From NCBI RefSeq assembly GCF_005887115.1, contig NZ_PNCJ01000055.1, forward strand, positions 91,027 to 155,026: DNA of 64,000 nucleotides. The letters run 5' to 3'. Shown here one piece after another: positions 17,375 through 25,421 of the stretch. The position numbers and the translations under genes are program-made. This DNA comes from Pseudoalteromonas rubra (GTDB lineage: Bacteria; Pseudomonadota; Gammaproteobacteria; Enterobacterales; Alteromonadaceae). The notes below the pieces were generated by a model, which saw only the letters and a list, made by a program, of their open reading frames with translations, did no database searches and was not told the origin of the DNA. Position 1 is the first letter of the stretch. Every line of letters starts with the position of its first letter.

Positions 17375-18191
17375 CCGGCCGAATAATCGCTCGATGAATA
17401 CTGCACGTAATCGCTTAAAACGTCGATTTTACCGCCGTGGACCAGATTATCGCTTCGGCGATCAAGCGAGTTTTGAAGAAATTAAGGCAACCTTTGGCTT
17501 TAAAACCATCACTTTAGGCGCTTGGGTCGACAAACAAGAACAACATATTGCCGCTAACCTACTTTACGATGCGTTGGCCGATCTGACCCAGATTTTGTCA
17601 GTTCCCCCTGTTACAATCGGCCTGCGAGGCACATTGAATCTCGCATTTGGAAGCGGTGGACAAGCTGGCGTTCAGGCACATTATGACAGCAATCAGCGGA
17701 CGCTGGCGTTGGCTAAAAACGCAGGCGGCGGCGCACTGGCACATGAATGGTGGCATGCATTTGATCACTATATTGCCAAGCATATGTTCGACAATGTGCG
17801 CGCGCATGACTTTGCATCAGCACTGTGGCTTACCCAGACACCGAACCTGACACACCCCCTTAATCAGCAGCTAGATACCTTATTTCGACTCCTGCTGCTG
17901 GATAAAAGCGGCCTAGAATCCAGCAACTACTTTAAGCATGCCTTGTTGTTAGACAAAGCACGCGGAACCCAGTATTACGCGCGACCACAAGAGTTAACAG
18001 CCCGAGCTTTCGAATGGGTCATCGCCAATAACCCCCATATAAGCAATGCCTTCTTGGTAGACGACGTGCTTGACTCTGCTTTGGAACGTCAGGGTGGGTT
18101 TCCAGGTGAGAGTATTGCGGCTGAAACATGCCACGCAACTTCTAGTTACTTTCAGATGCTAGGTGCTGCGTTATATCGTCAAATGCAATGA
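17343..18191 (+). CDS. CLCA_X-type protein with an HExxH zinc motif
   Basis: A 282-residue cytoplasmic protein (no signal peptide) with a clear zinc-peptidase-type motif AHEWWHAFDHY (HExxH at residues 134-138 from this start). From memory it belongs to the uncharacterised CLCA_X family of marine gammaproteobacteria. Activity is inferred, not shown. Two in-frame starts lie further on: GTG at 17364 and ATG at 17394. The last begins just after the tapT stop and just before the conserved Arg-rich segment, so it may be the real one. The 3' end overlaps the convergent EAL gene by 50 bases. Confidence 0.75.
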   Translation: MLNNGICVTNNRPNNRSMNTARNRLKRRFYRRGPDYRFGDQASFEEIKATFGFKTITLGAWVDKQEQHIAANLLYDALADLTQILSVPPVTIGLRGTLNLAFGSGGQAGVQAHYDSNQRTLALAKNAGGGALAHEWWHAFDHYIAKHMFDNVRAHDFASALWLTQTPNLTHPLNQQLDTLFRLLLLDKSGLESSNYFKHALLLDKARGTQYYARPQELTARAFEWVIANNPHISNAFLVDDVLDSALERQGGFPGESIAAETCHATSSYFQMLGAALYRQMQ

Positions 18192-20652
18192 ATTCAGTTA
18201 ACCAGCTGCGATATTCTTCAAACGGGAGTGGGCGGGAAATGTAAAAGCCCTGGCCAATGTCACAGCCAAAAGCTTGCAACATCTGGTAGCATTGCACACT
18301 TTCTACCCCTTCAGCAACAACTTGAGAGCCCAGGTTGTGTGCCATATCACAGGTAGCCTTACAAATCGTCTGGTTGGTCGCCGAGCTGGCAATATTCATC
18401 ACAAAACTCTTGTCAATTTTGATTTCATCAACCCCCAGCTGACTTAAGTATGCAAGTGATGAGTAGCCCGTGCCAAAATCGTCTATGGCCATTTTAACAC
18501 CCAGTCTTTTGAATCCATCTATTATTTCGTTAAGGTCAACCTCATTTGCCAAAGTCACAGACTCAGTGATTTCCAGCATCAGCTGAGAGGGGGCAAGATT
18601 CAGCTGGCTGATCAAAGTGATCAATTGTACTGCAAGCTCCTTTCTGCCGATGTCTTTTCCGGAGACATTCAGTGACAGCACATGCCGCGGATAAACACGA
18701 CACAGCTGCGCTTGTGCAACCAGTGCCTGCTCAACAACCCAGTCCGTAATTTCGGGGATCATACCCGACGATTCAGCGATTGGAATAAACTCATCTGGCG
18801 GGATGACACCTAACTCAGGGTGATGCCAACGTAGCAAGACCTCAGCGCCAAACACTTCTCCCTGTTGTAGTTTAACCTGAGGCTGAAAATAGAGTGAAAA
18901 CTGGTTTTGTGCGATAGCATATTTTAAAGAAGAGGCGACCTTTATTCGCCGCTCCAGATACAAAGAATCGTTATGATCAAATAATTGCCATTTTTGCGTC
19001 CCGAGAGGACGTGTCGATATTGCTTGTAATGCACGTTGCATCAATGCCTCTGTCGTCTGCGCATGGACCGGACTACTGGCAACGCCAATTTCCAACTGGT
19101 CAACCAACAATTCTCCTTTAAAACTAATCCCTTCTTCAAAAATTGACGCTAATAGACAGGCATACTGCTCCACCTGACTTAGTTCCAGCTTGCCACGCAA
19201 CACTATGGCAAACAGGGTATCATCCAACCGATAGATCTCTGTGCGACTATTTGGCTCTGCCGCAACGGTCACTCTGCCATAGGTGTCCAGTTGTGTTTGA
19301 ACTTTTTTTAGCAAAGTCTTCAACTGCATGGCAGCATAATCCCACCCCATATTTAACCGGATCACACTCAACACCTTGGGCCGAAACATCACCAATGTGT
19401 GGTGCTGGTGTGTGCTTTGCAGACCGTCGAGTGCTTTTTGTAGCATGTGACGATTGGGCAGTCCGGTTTCTTTGTCATGGTTTGCATACTGAAGTAACAG
19501 CAGCTTCTTTTGTCGCTCGTGCCAATAAACATAATACGCCAGCAATAATATGTGTCCGGTCAGTAAAGCATGGTTTAGCAAGAAAATTTGAGAAAGTTCT
19601 ATCACGCCTAGTTGCCCCAGCATCAATATCACAACCAGCACCAGTGCCGGCAGAAAAGCGCAAGCCAGCAGACGAGCTTCCCGTTGATACTGAGCGGGTT
19701 GCATACAGAGTAAATAAGTCACATAAGCTGTAACGACCAACCCAGCCATCACCTGGAACAATAGCTGATACCCAGTATGTAATGGCGCACTGATACAAAC
19801 GACCAACAGCAAACTCCATAGCAGTCGCCAAAGGTAGTACCTGTGCTGTTCATTTAATCGCTTCTCTACCGCAAAATAGTGAAAAAAGCACAGCACGCAG
19901 GCAAGAGAGAGTAAAAATAACTGGCTGCTATAGGTTGCCATAGCACCACTGAGCGCACTGGGAAAGAACAGCACATTCACGCCACTCTCTGCGCCACTGA
20001 TGATTGCAACCAGCAATACATATGCAGCCAGAGCCAATAGCCCGGGTCGAAATTGAGACACAGCCATGAGCGTCAGAAAAAAGGCAACAAAGTAGATGCT
20101 GCCCGTTTCAACACCAAACAGAAATACCTTGTGACTAAGCAGCTGAACAAATTCGGCTTCCTGTACCGCGACCATTGACAACCATTGTGGATAATCACCC
20201 TGAGCCTGCACATAAAGTTGTGCGGGCTGTATGCCTCTGGGTACTTTGATATGCGGTAACACCGCCTGGGCAGACGATGCAAGCTCTTTTGTTGGGGCAA
20301 TTAGTGTGTATTGAATAAGCTTGCCTGAGCGCTCAAGATAAAACTTGAGTACTCCCTGAACAGGCTGGGTATAGATAACCTGTTCATGATTTGGGTTTGC
20401 AGGTATATCGACCCGCACCCAGGTCGCTATACCTCTCTGAAGCCGAATAGCCTGCCTAGCCGAGGTCATACTCTCTGCCATTTGGCGGATTTCTGCCAGA
20501 CCCAGTTGATTGGTCGCATCACTGTATACTTTAAATGACATCTGCACCGGAGGGCCTTCTGAAAGCTCACTGGATTGCGCTACGCTCTCCAATACCAGAA
20601 CAGTCATGACAGTTAGCAAGACGGCTATCACGCGTATCACGCTTAACCACAT
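18142..20652 (-). CDS. 7TM-DISM sensor with degenerate GGDEF and EAL domain (c-di-GMP phosphodiesterase)
   Basis: An 836-residue inner-membrane protein: an N-terminal signal/anchor, a periplasmic DISMED2-type sensor domain (about 30-170), seven membrane helices (about 175-390), a GGDEF-like domain and an EAL domain (about 570-820). The GGDEF motif is lost (RLDDTLF near residue 476), so cyclase activity is unlikely. The EAL domain keeps its key residues: E604 in AEVLLRW (EVL variant), NVSGKD, LEITES, DDFGTGYSSL, KIDKSF and VAEGVE. It most likely hydrolyses c-di-GMP. An AAGGAGG site decides the ATG at 20652. The end overlaps the CLCA_X gene. Confidence 0.9.
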   Translation of the reverse strand: MWLSVIRVIAVLLTVMTVLVLESVAQSSELSEGPPVQMSFKVYSDATNQLGLAEIRQMAESMTSARQAIRLQRGIATWVRVDIPANPNHEQVIYTQPVQGVLKFYLERSGKLIQYTLIAPTKELASSAQAVLPHIKVPRGIQPAQLYVQAQGDYPQWLSMVAVQEAEFVQLLSHKVFLFGVETGSIYFVAFFLTLMAVSQFRPGLLALAAYVLLVAIISGAESGVNVLFFPSALSGAMATYSSQLFLLSLACVLCFFHYFAVEKRLNEQHRYYLWRLLWSLLLVVCISAPLHTGYQLLFQVMAGLVVTAYVTYLLCMQPAQYQREARLLACAFLPALVLVVILMLGQLGVIELSQIFLLNHALLTGHILLLAYYVYWHERQKKLLLLQYANHDKETGLPNRHMLQKALDGLQSTHQHHTLVMFRPKVLSVIRLNMGWDYAAMQLKTLLKKVQTQLDTYGRVTVAAEPNSRTEIYRLDDTLFAIVLRGKLELSQVEQYACLLASIFEEGISFKGELLVDQLEIGVASSPVHAQTTEALMQRALQAISTRPLGTQKWQLFDHNDSLYLERRIKVASSLKYAIAQNQFSLYFQPQVKLQQGEVFGAEVLLRWHHPELGVIPPDEFIPIAESSGMIPEITDWVVEQALVAQAQLCRVYPRHVLSLNVSGKDIGRKELAVQLITLISQLNLAPSQLMLEITESVTLANEVDLNEIIDGFKRLGVKMAIDDFGTGYSSLAYLSQLGVDEIKIDKSFVMNIASSATNQTICKATCDMAHNLGSQVVAEGVESVQCYQMLQAFGCDIGQGFYISRPLPFEEYRSWLTEFIAFDDITQHLASESN

Positions 20653-20938
20653 CCCAACCTCCTTGAGCAAGTGGTATAGTTCGTTCAATTAACAGGCCTG
20701 TTAAGGCTTAGCCCAGTTTAGCTCGCTTCTGGTAATTGCAATCATCACGGCAGACGCATTCTGCTTTTTCACATTACCTTGTAGCATTAATGTTAAGTAT
20801 GGAGGCTGAAGTTTGAATTGCCAGTGCCAATATAAAAATTCCACAATTATACGGCAACTGGAGACTGGATGAGGTACTGTGCGGCTCGCGTTCTGGTCAG
20901 CCACACACTACCCAGTATGAAAAGTATTTATTTAATTA

Positions 20939-21526
20939 TCAACGGTTGTCGTCACTAATCCGACTGGCGATCGCGCTATTTTGACCTTTATATTTGGCAT
21001 CTTTACGCATGTTGTAAGGCGCCTCTGCGGGGCTACTCAGGGTTTCAAAACTCAATGCGCCAATCTTCATCTTAGGTCGCAACGCCAAGGGCAGCTTACC
21101 AGAGTTATAGAACTCCAGAACAATGTTGCCAGACCAGCCCGGATCGATACGATGTGCGGTTACGTGCACCATCAGGCCTAACCTGGCTAAAGACGAGCGA
21201 CCATCAAGCCAGCCGACAAGATCCGCTGGTAATGTCACAGACTCATAAGTCATAGCCAAAGCCAGTTCGCCTGGGTGCAGGAAAAAGGCCTGACCATCTT
21301 CGAGCACGATTTCATCACTCATAATGGATTCCATTGCTGCGTTGATCTGCTCTTTAGGCCCACTCAGGTCAACATAGGGTGCAGCATGATCCTGAAACAC
21401 CCGAAATTTATTGCCCAGACGCAAATCAACGGTCACCCCTGAGATCATCTCATCAGCCGGCGTTGGCTCGATTTGAATGTGTTGGTTTTTGATAGCTTGT
21501 TTTATATCTCTGTCAGAGAGTCTCAT
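20939..21526 (-). CDS. dcd: dCTP deaminase
   Basis: A 195-residue trimeric dUTPase-fold enzyme that deaminates dCTP to dUTP, feeding dTMP synthesis. Motifs: SGVTVDLRLGN, the catalytic region GRSSLARLGLMVHVTAHRIDPGW with its essential glutamate nearby in VLEFYN, and the C-terminal KYKGQ. Length matches E. coli Dcd (193). It starts 3 bases after mrp, so both are probably one transcript. Confidence 0.96.
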   Translation of the reverse strand: MRLSDRDIKQAIKNQHIQIEPTPADEMISGVTVDLRLGNKFRVFQDHAAPYVDLSGPKEQINAAMESIMSDEIVLEDGQAFFLHPGELALAMTYESVTLPADLVGWLDGRSSLARLGLMVHVTAHRIDPGWSGNIVLEFYNSGKLPLALRPKMKIGALSFETLSSPAEAPYNMRKDAKYKGQNSAIASRISDDNR

Positions 21527-21529
21527 TAG

Positions 21530-22612
21530 TTAGTCATCCGTTATTAGAATTTCGACCCCTTGAGTCGATTGTGATTGTAAATACAACATGCTGCTCACCA
21601 GCTGCGCACAATAAATATAATGGTCTTTTATCGGCAGTGATTGGGCTGTGATATTCGCGCCCTGTTCCGAATTTTCTCGGATCCCGGTATCCAATGGGAT
21701 TTCAGCAAGCAGCGGAACACCATGACGCGCAGCCAGTTTAGCGCCCCCTTCACTACCGAAAATGGCGTTTTTACCATCGCAATGCTGACACGAAAAATAG
21801 CTCATGTTCTCTATCAGGCCAATAATGGGCAGGTTGACTTTATTGAACATTGCAATGCCCTTTTGCGCATCAGCCAGTGCCAGATCCTGAGGGGTTGTCA
21901 CCACAATTGCGCCACTGGCGGGGACTTTTTGGGTCATCGTCAGCTGGATATCACCCGTGCCTGGCGGCATATCGACGATCAGGTAATCCAGCTCACCCCA
22001 TGCAGTTTCATTTAACAATTGAGTAAGTGCCTGCGATGCCATAGGACCGCGCCAGACCGTCGCATCGTCCTCAGCCACCAAAAAGCCGATAGACATGGCT
22101 TTGACGCCGTCTTTTTCAAACGGCTTTAGTGTATTTTCGTCCAGAGCCTCTGGTTGCTGCCCACTCAGTCCTAGTAAAGAAGGTATGGAGGGACCATAAA
22201 TATCGGCATCCAAGATACCCACTTGAGCCCCTTGAGAGGCAAGTCCGGTGGCCAGATTTACGGCTGTGGTCGATTTGCCCACCCCACCTTTCCCTGACGC
22301 CACTAGAACAATGTGTTTAATTTGTTTGAACTGAGCCGCACCAGCGACTTCACATTGGCATGTTACGCGGACGTCCGCATTCAAAGAGTCACTCAGGTGG
22401 GTAGAGAGCACAGCTCCCTGCCCTGACGCGGCAAAAGGCAAAGTGAGTGTAACTTGCCAGGACATTTTTGCCGCTTTGTCGGGTGAAATATCCGCAATCC
22501 ACTGCGTATCAATGCCCATAGGAAAAATTGCGCTACGATAGTGTTGCAGATGAGTTTTAATCTGTTCTTTTATGGGGTCCTTCCTGGTAAATAGTTTTTC
22601 AATACCAAACAT
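21530..22612 (-). CDS. mrp: Fe-S cluster carrier protein Mrp/ApbC
   Basis: A 360-residue P-loop ATPase that carries Fe-S clusters to apoproteins. The deviant Walker A motif SGKGGVGKST (about 106-115), LDADIYGPS, DMPPGTGD and the cluster-binding CxxC in YFSCQHC are all present. An N-terminal DUF59-like region of about 95 residues is short and divergent. An in-frame start lies 17 codons upstream, but the ATG at 22612 (MFGIEKL) gives the expected N-terminus. It is divergent from metG, as in E. coli. Confidence 0.93.
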   Translation of the reverse strand: MFGIEKLFTRKDPIKEQIKTHLQHYRSAIFPMGIDTQWIADISPDKAAKMSWQVTLTLPFAASGQGAVLSTHLSDSLNADVRVTCQCEVAGAAQFKQIKHIVLVASGKGGVGKSTTAVNLATGLASQGAQVGILDADIYGPSIPSLLGLSGQQPEALDENTLKPFEKDGVKAMSIGFLVAEDDATVWRGPMASQALTQLLNETAWGELDYLIVDMPPGTGDIQLTMTQKVPASGAIVVTTPQDLALADAQKGIAMFNKVNLPIIGLIENMSYFSCQHCDGKNAIFGSEGGAKLAARHGVPLLAEIPLDTGIRENSEQGANITAQSLPIKDHYIYCAQLVSSMLYLQSQSTQGVEILITDD

Positions 22613-22852
22613 ACAAATAAAACGCCTTGAGGTGATGAAATGGGCGCAGGAATTATGTAACATTCACTTCATTAAAACCAGTCAAATTCGCGTCTGCTGG
22701 GATTTTCCCAGCCGTTCTGGTTAGTCTTTTATCACAACAGACTGGCTAACCGGGCCGAAGTTTTTGCTCACTGTATCGATAAGCACCGTGCATGATGCCA
22801 GGCGCCAGATCTACAGAGCCAAACTGAGCCGCTCTATTTTCACGGAATAACT

Positions 22853-24889
22853 ATGACAAAGAGAAAAATTCTCATAACAAGTGCACTGCCTTATGCTAAC
22901 GGTCCGACCCACCTGGGTCACCTGTTGGAGTACATTCAAACCGACATCTGGGCTCGTTTCCAGAAGCAGCAAGGCCATGAGGCTTATTATGTTTGTGCTG
23001 ATGACGCTCACGGTACACCTATTATGCTGAACGCCCAAAAACAGGGCATCACGCCAGAAGAAATGGTTCAGCAAGTCAGTATTGAGAGACAGCGTGACTT
23101 TGCCGACTTTAATATCGAATTCGACAACTATCACAGCACCCACAGTGACGAAAACCGTGAGCTGAGCGAGTTAATTTATACTCGCCTGAACGATAAAGGG
23201 CATATTAAGAAGCGCACTATCTCTCAGCTGTTTGACCCAGAAAAAAGTATTTTCCTGCCCGATCGGTTTGTTACTGGTACTTGTCCAAACTGTAAGGCCG
23301 AAGAGCAAAACGGAGACAGCTGTGATGCCTGTGGTGCAACTTACAGCCCAACCGAGCTGATTGAACCAAAATCCGCAATGTCGGGCGCAACACCTGTTCT
23401 GAAAGATTCTGAGCACTTTTTCTTCGATCTGCCCGCTTTTGAAGATATGTTAAAAACCTGGCTTCACTCTGGCAGTTTACAGGCTGAGATGGCTAATAAA
23501 CTGGATGAGTGGTTTGCAGATGGTCTGCAACAGTGGGATATCAGCCGTGATGCGCCTTACTTTGGATTTGAAATCCCGGGCGCACCAGGAAAATACTTCT
23601 ACGTATGGCTGGATGCACCTATTGGTTACATGGCAAGCTTTAAAAACCTTTGTGACAAGCAGGGCCTTAACTTTGATGAGTTCTGGGCTGAAGGGTCAGA
23701 TGCCGAGCTATATCATTTCATTGGTAAAGACATCATCTACTTCCACAGTTTGTTCTGGCCCGCAATGCTGGACGGCGCTAACTTCAGAAAACCAAATAAT
23801 GTATTCGCGCACGGCTTTGTTACCGTAAATGGTGCGAAAATGTCTAAATCTAAAGGTACTTTCGTCAAAGCACGTACCTACCTGGAACATTTGGACCCTG
23901 AATATCTGCGCTATTATTATGCAGCTAAACTGAACAGCGGTGTCACAGATCTGGATCTCAACCTTGAAGATTTCGCGCAGCGCGTAAACTCAGATCTGGT
24001 CGGTAAGGTTGTCAATATCGCCAGCCGCTGTGCTGGCTTCATTACTAAAAAATTCGGCGGTAAGCTAAGCAATACCGTGATGGATGAAGCACTGTTAAGT
24101 AGTTTTGTTGCTGCCAAAGACAGCATTGCCGGTCACTATGAAAACCGCGAATACAGCCGTGCTGTGCGCGAGATCATGACACTTGCCGACAAGGCTAACC
24201 AGTTCATCGACGCAGAAGCCCCCTGGGTACTTGCTAAGAATGAAGACACGCTGGAACGTGCACACCAGGTATGCTCAATGGGTCTGAACCTGTTCCGTGT
24301 GTTGTTGACCTACCTCAAGCCTATCCTGCCAGGTATGGCTAAGAATGTAGAAACTTTCTTGAACACTGAATTGAGCTGGGAAGGCCTGGAAACGGCGCTT
24401 GTCGACCATGAAATCAACAAGTTTAAAGCCCTGATGCAACGTGTTGAACTGGACAAAGTCAATGCAATGGTTGACGCCTCAAAAGAAAGCCTGGAGAAAA
24501 AAGTCGGCGGCCAGAGTGCAAAACCCGCTGCTGACAGCCCGCTGGCTAAAGAGCCGATTGCTGACGAAATCGAGTTCGACGATTTTGCTAAAGTAGACCT
24601 GCGTGTGGCTAAAATTGCCAATGCAGAGCACGTTGAAGGCGCAGACAAGCTCCTGAAGTTGACGCTGGACTTAGGTGGAGAGACCCGCCAGGTCTTTGCC
24701 GGTATTAAATCGGCCTATGCTCCGGAAGATCTGATCGGCAAACTGACAGTCATGGTTGCCAACCTGAAGCCTCGTAAAATGCGCTTTGGTATGTCAGAAG
24801 GCATGGTGCTGGCTGCAGGCCCCGGCGGTAAAGAGATCTATATCCTCAACCCGGATGAAGGCTCACAGCCTGGCATGCGTGTGATGTAA
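22853..24889 (+). CDS. metG: Methionyl-tRNA synthetase
   Basis: A 678-residue class I synthetase. The HIGH-type motif is seen in YANGPTHLGH near the start, the zinc knuckle in CPNCKAEEQNGDSCDACG (about 142-160), and KMSKS in GAKMSKSKGTF. The C-terminal tRNA-binding/dimerisation domain (from about 575) contains VDLRVAKIANAEHVEGADKL. Length agrees with E. coli MetG (677). It is divergent from mrp with a 240-base shared control region and ends at a strong terminator. Confidence 0.97.
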   Translation: MTKRKILITSALPYANGPTHLGHLLEYIQTDIWARFQKQQGHEAYYVCADDAHGTPIMLNAQKQGITPEEMVQQVSIERQRDFADFNIEFDNYHSTHSDENRELSELIYTRLNDKGHIKKRTISQLFDPEKSIFLPDRFVTGTCPNCKAEEQNGDSCDACGATYSPTELIEPKSAMSGATPVLKDSEHFFFDLPAFEDMLKTWLHSGSLQAEMANKLDEWFADGLQQWDISRDAPYFGFEIPGAPGKYFYVWLDAPIGYMASFKNLCDKQGLNFDEFWAEGSDAELYHFIGKDIIYFHSLFWPAMLDGANFRKPNNVFAHGFVTVNGAKMSKSKGTFVKARTYLEHLDPEYLRYYYAAKLNSGVTDLDLNLEDFAQRVNSDLVGKVVNIASRCAGFITKKFGGKLSNTVMDEALLSSFVAAKDSIAGHYENREYSRAVREIMTLADKANQFIDAEAPWVLAKNEDTLERAHQVCSMGLNLFRVLLTYLKPILPGMAKNVETFLNTELSWEGLETALVDHEINKFKALMQRVELDKVNAMVDASKESLEKKVGGQSAKPAADSPLAKEPIADEIEFDDFAKVDLRVAKIANAEHVEGADKLLKLTLDLGGETRQVFAGIKSAYAPEDLIGKLTVMVANLKPRKMRFGMSEGMVLAAGPGGKEIYILNPDEGSQPGMRVM

Positions 24890-24917
24890 TCTGTGCTGCT
24901 ATTAAACTAGATTGAAT

Positions 24918-24943
24918 AAACGGGCCATCAGGCCCGTTTTTGT
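24918..24943. terminator. Terminator after metG
   Basis: A 7-bp GC-rich stem (ACGGGCC / GGCCCGT) with loop ATCA and a T run. The A run on its left makes it usable from the minus strand as well. Confidence 0.85.
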
Positions 24944-25170
24944 TTAGCTGTTTTCAGCTCCTTTGACAACTGATCGCGCACGGCCATCAGAGCATACCCC
25001 AACAGATTAAGCCCTTGCCATTTTTGAGGTACACTTGCAAATTCATGGTCCTCCGCCAGGCCTATCCCCCAAATTGTATCAACCGGACGCGCCTCAACCA
25101 AAACGCTCTTGTTTGTAGAGAACAAGAACGTCTTCAGTTCTGGGTTTTGACCAAGTAAGAGTGAACACAT
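24928..25170 (-). pseudogene. Truncated NADAR/YbiA-family gene (C-terminal half)
   Basis: The 80 codons encode only the C-terminal half of a NADAR/YbiA protein: QNPELKTFLF, LVEARPVDTIWGIGL and LNLLGYALMAVRDQL match that half of E. coli YbiA. Known: the family (about 150-180 residues) hydrolyses N-glycosidic bonds in damaged riboflavin intermediates or ADP-ribose derivatives. The N-terminal half with the catalytic GRxxx region is missing. The homology stops where the repeat element begins (about 25152), and the first seven codons (MCSLLLG) lie in the repeat. So the gene looks broken by that element. Confidence 0.75.
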
Positions 25171-25418
25171 ATCCCTATGGAGGGCTCCCGATCCGGTATC
25201 AGCAACCGCGGCTCAAACCATATCCAGCTAAAATGGTTCATTTCACCTTGCGCAAAGACCGAGCTAAAGCTCGACTTTGCACGATAAAGCGTTCGGCGAG
25301 CTGCGAAGCGTTGCTTCGGTCTCAAACAAGTACGAGTGGACACATATCCCTATGGAGGGCTCCCGGCTTTTCATCCATGAAAAGCGTTCGGCGAGCTGCG
25401 AAGCGTTGCTTCGGTCTC
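25152..25418 (-). repeat. Two tandem copies of a bipartite hairpin repeat (A-variable-B units)
   Basis: Each unit has a 39-base end A (25152-25190 and 25327-25365, two mismatches) and a 38-base end B (25286-25323 and 25381-25418, identical). The middle differs: 95 bases in the first copy, 15 in the second. The units are separated by only AAA. B holds the hairpin CGAAGC-GTT-GCTTCG. Both middles are also hairpins: GCTTTTCAT-CC-ATGAAAAGC in the short one, and an imperfect stem with arms GCAAAG/CTTTGC in the long one (25252-25280). The pair sits between the broken NADAR gene and the sensor kinase stop. Small open frames across it are not convincing genes. Confidence 0.85.
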
Positions 25419-25421
25419 GCC

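Noticed and set aside
20701..20904. A 67-codon open frame on the minus strand between the EAL gene and dcd
   Set aside because: No ribosome site, no membrane or family pattern; the stretch is better read as non-coding.
25134..25343. Small open frames across the bipartite repeats as protein genes
   Set aside because: The repeat is explained by its hairpins and fixed ends; the frames differ between copies and show no family pattern.
25152..25418. CRISPR array
   Set aside because: Only two units, with unequal spacing and hairpin cores; no cas genes in the window.
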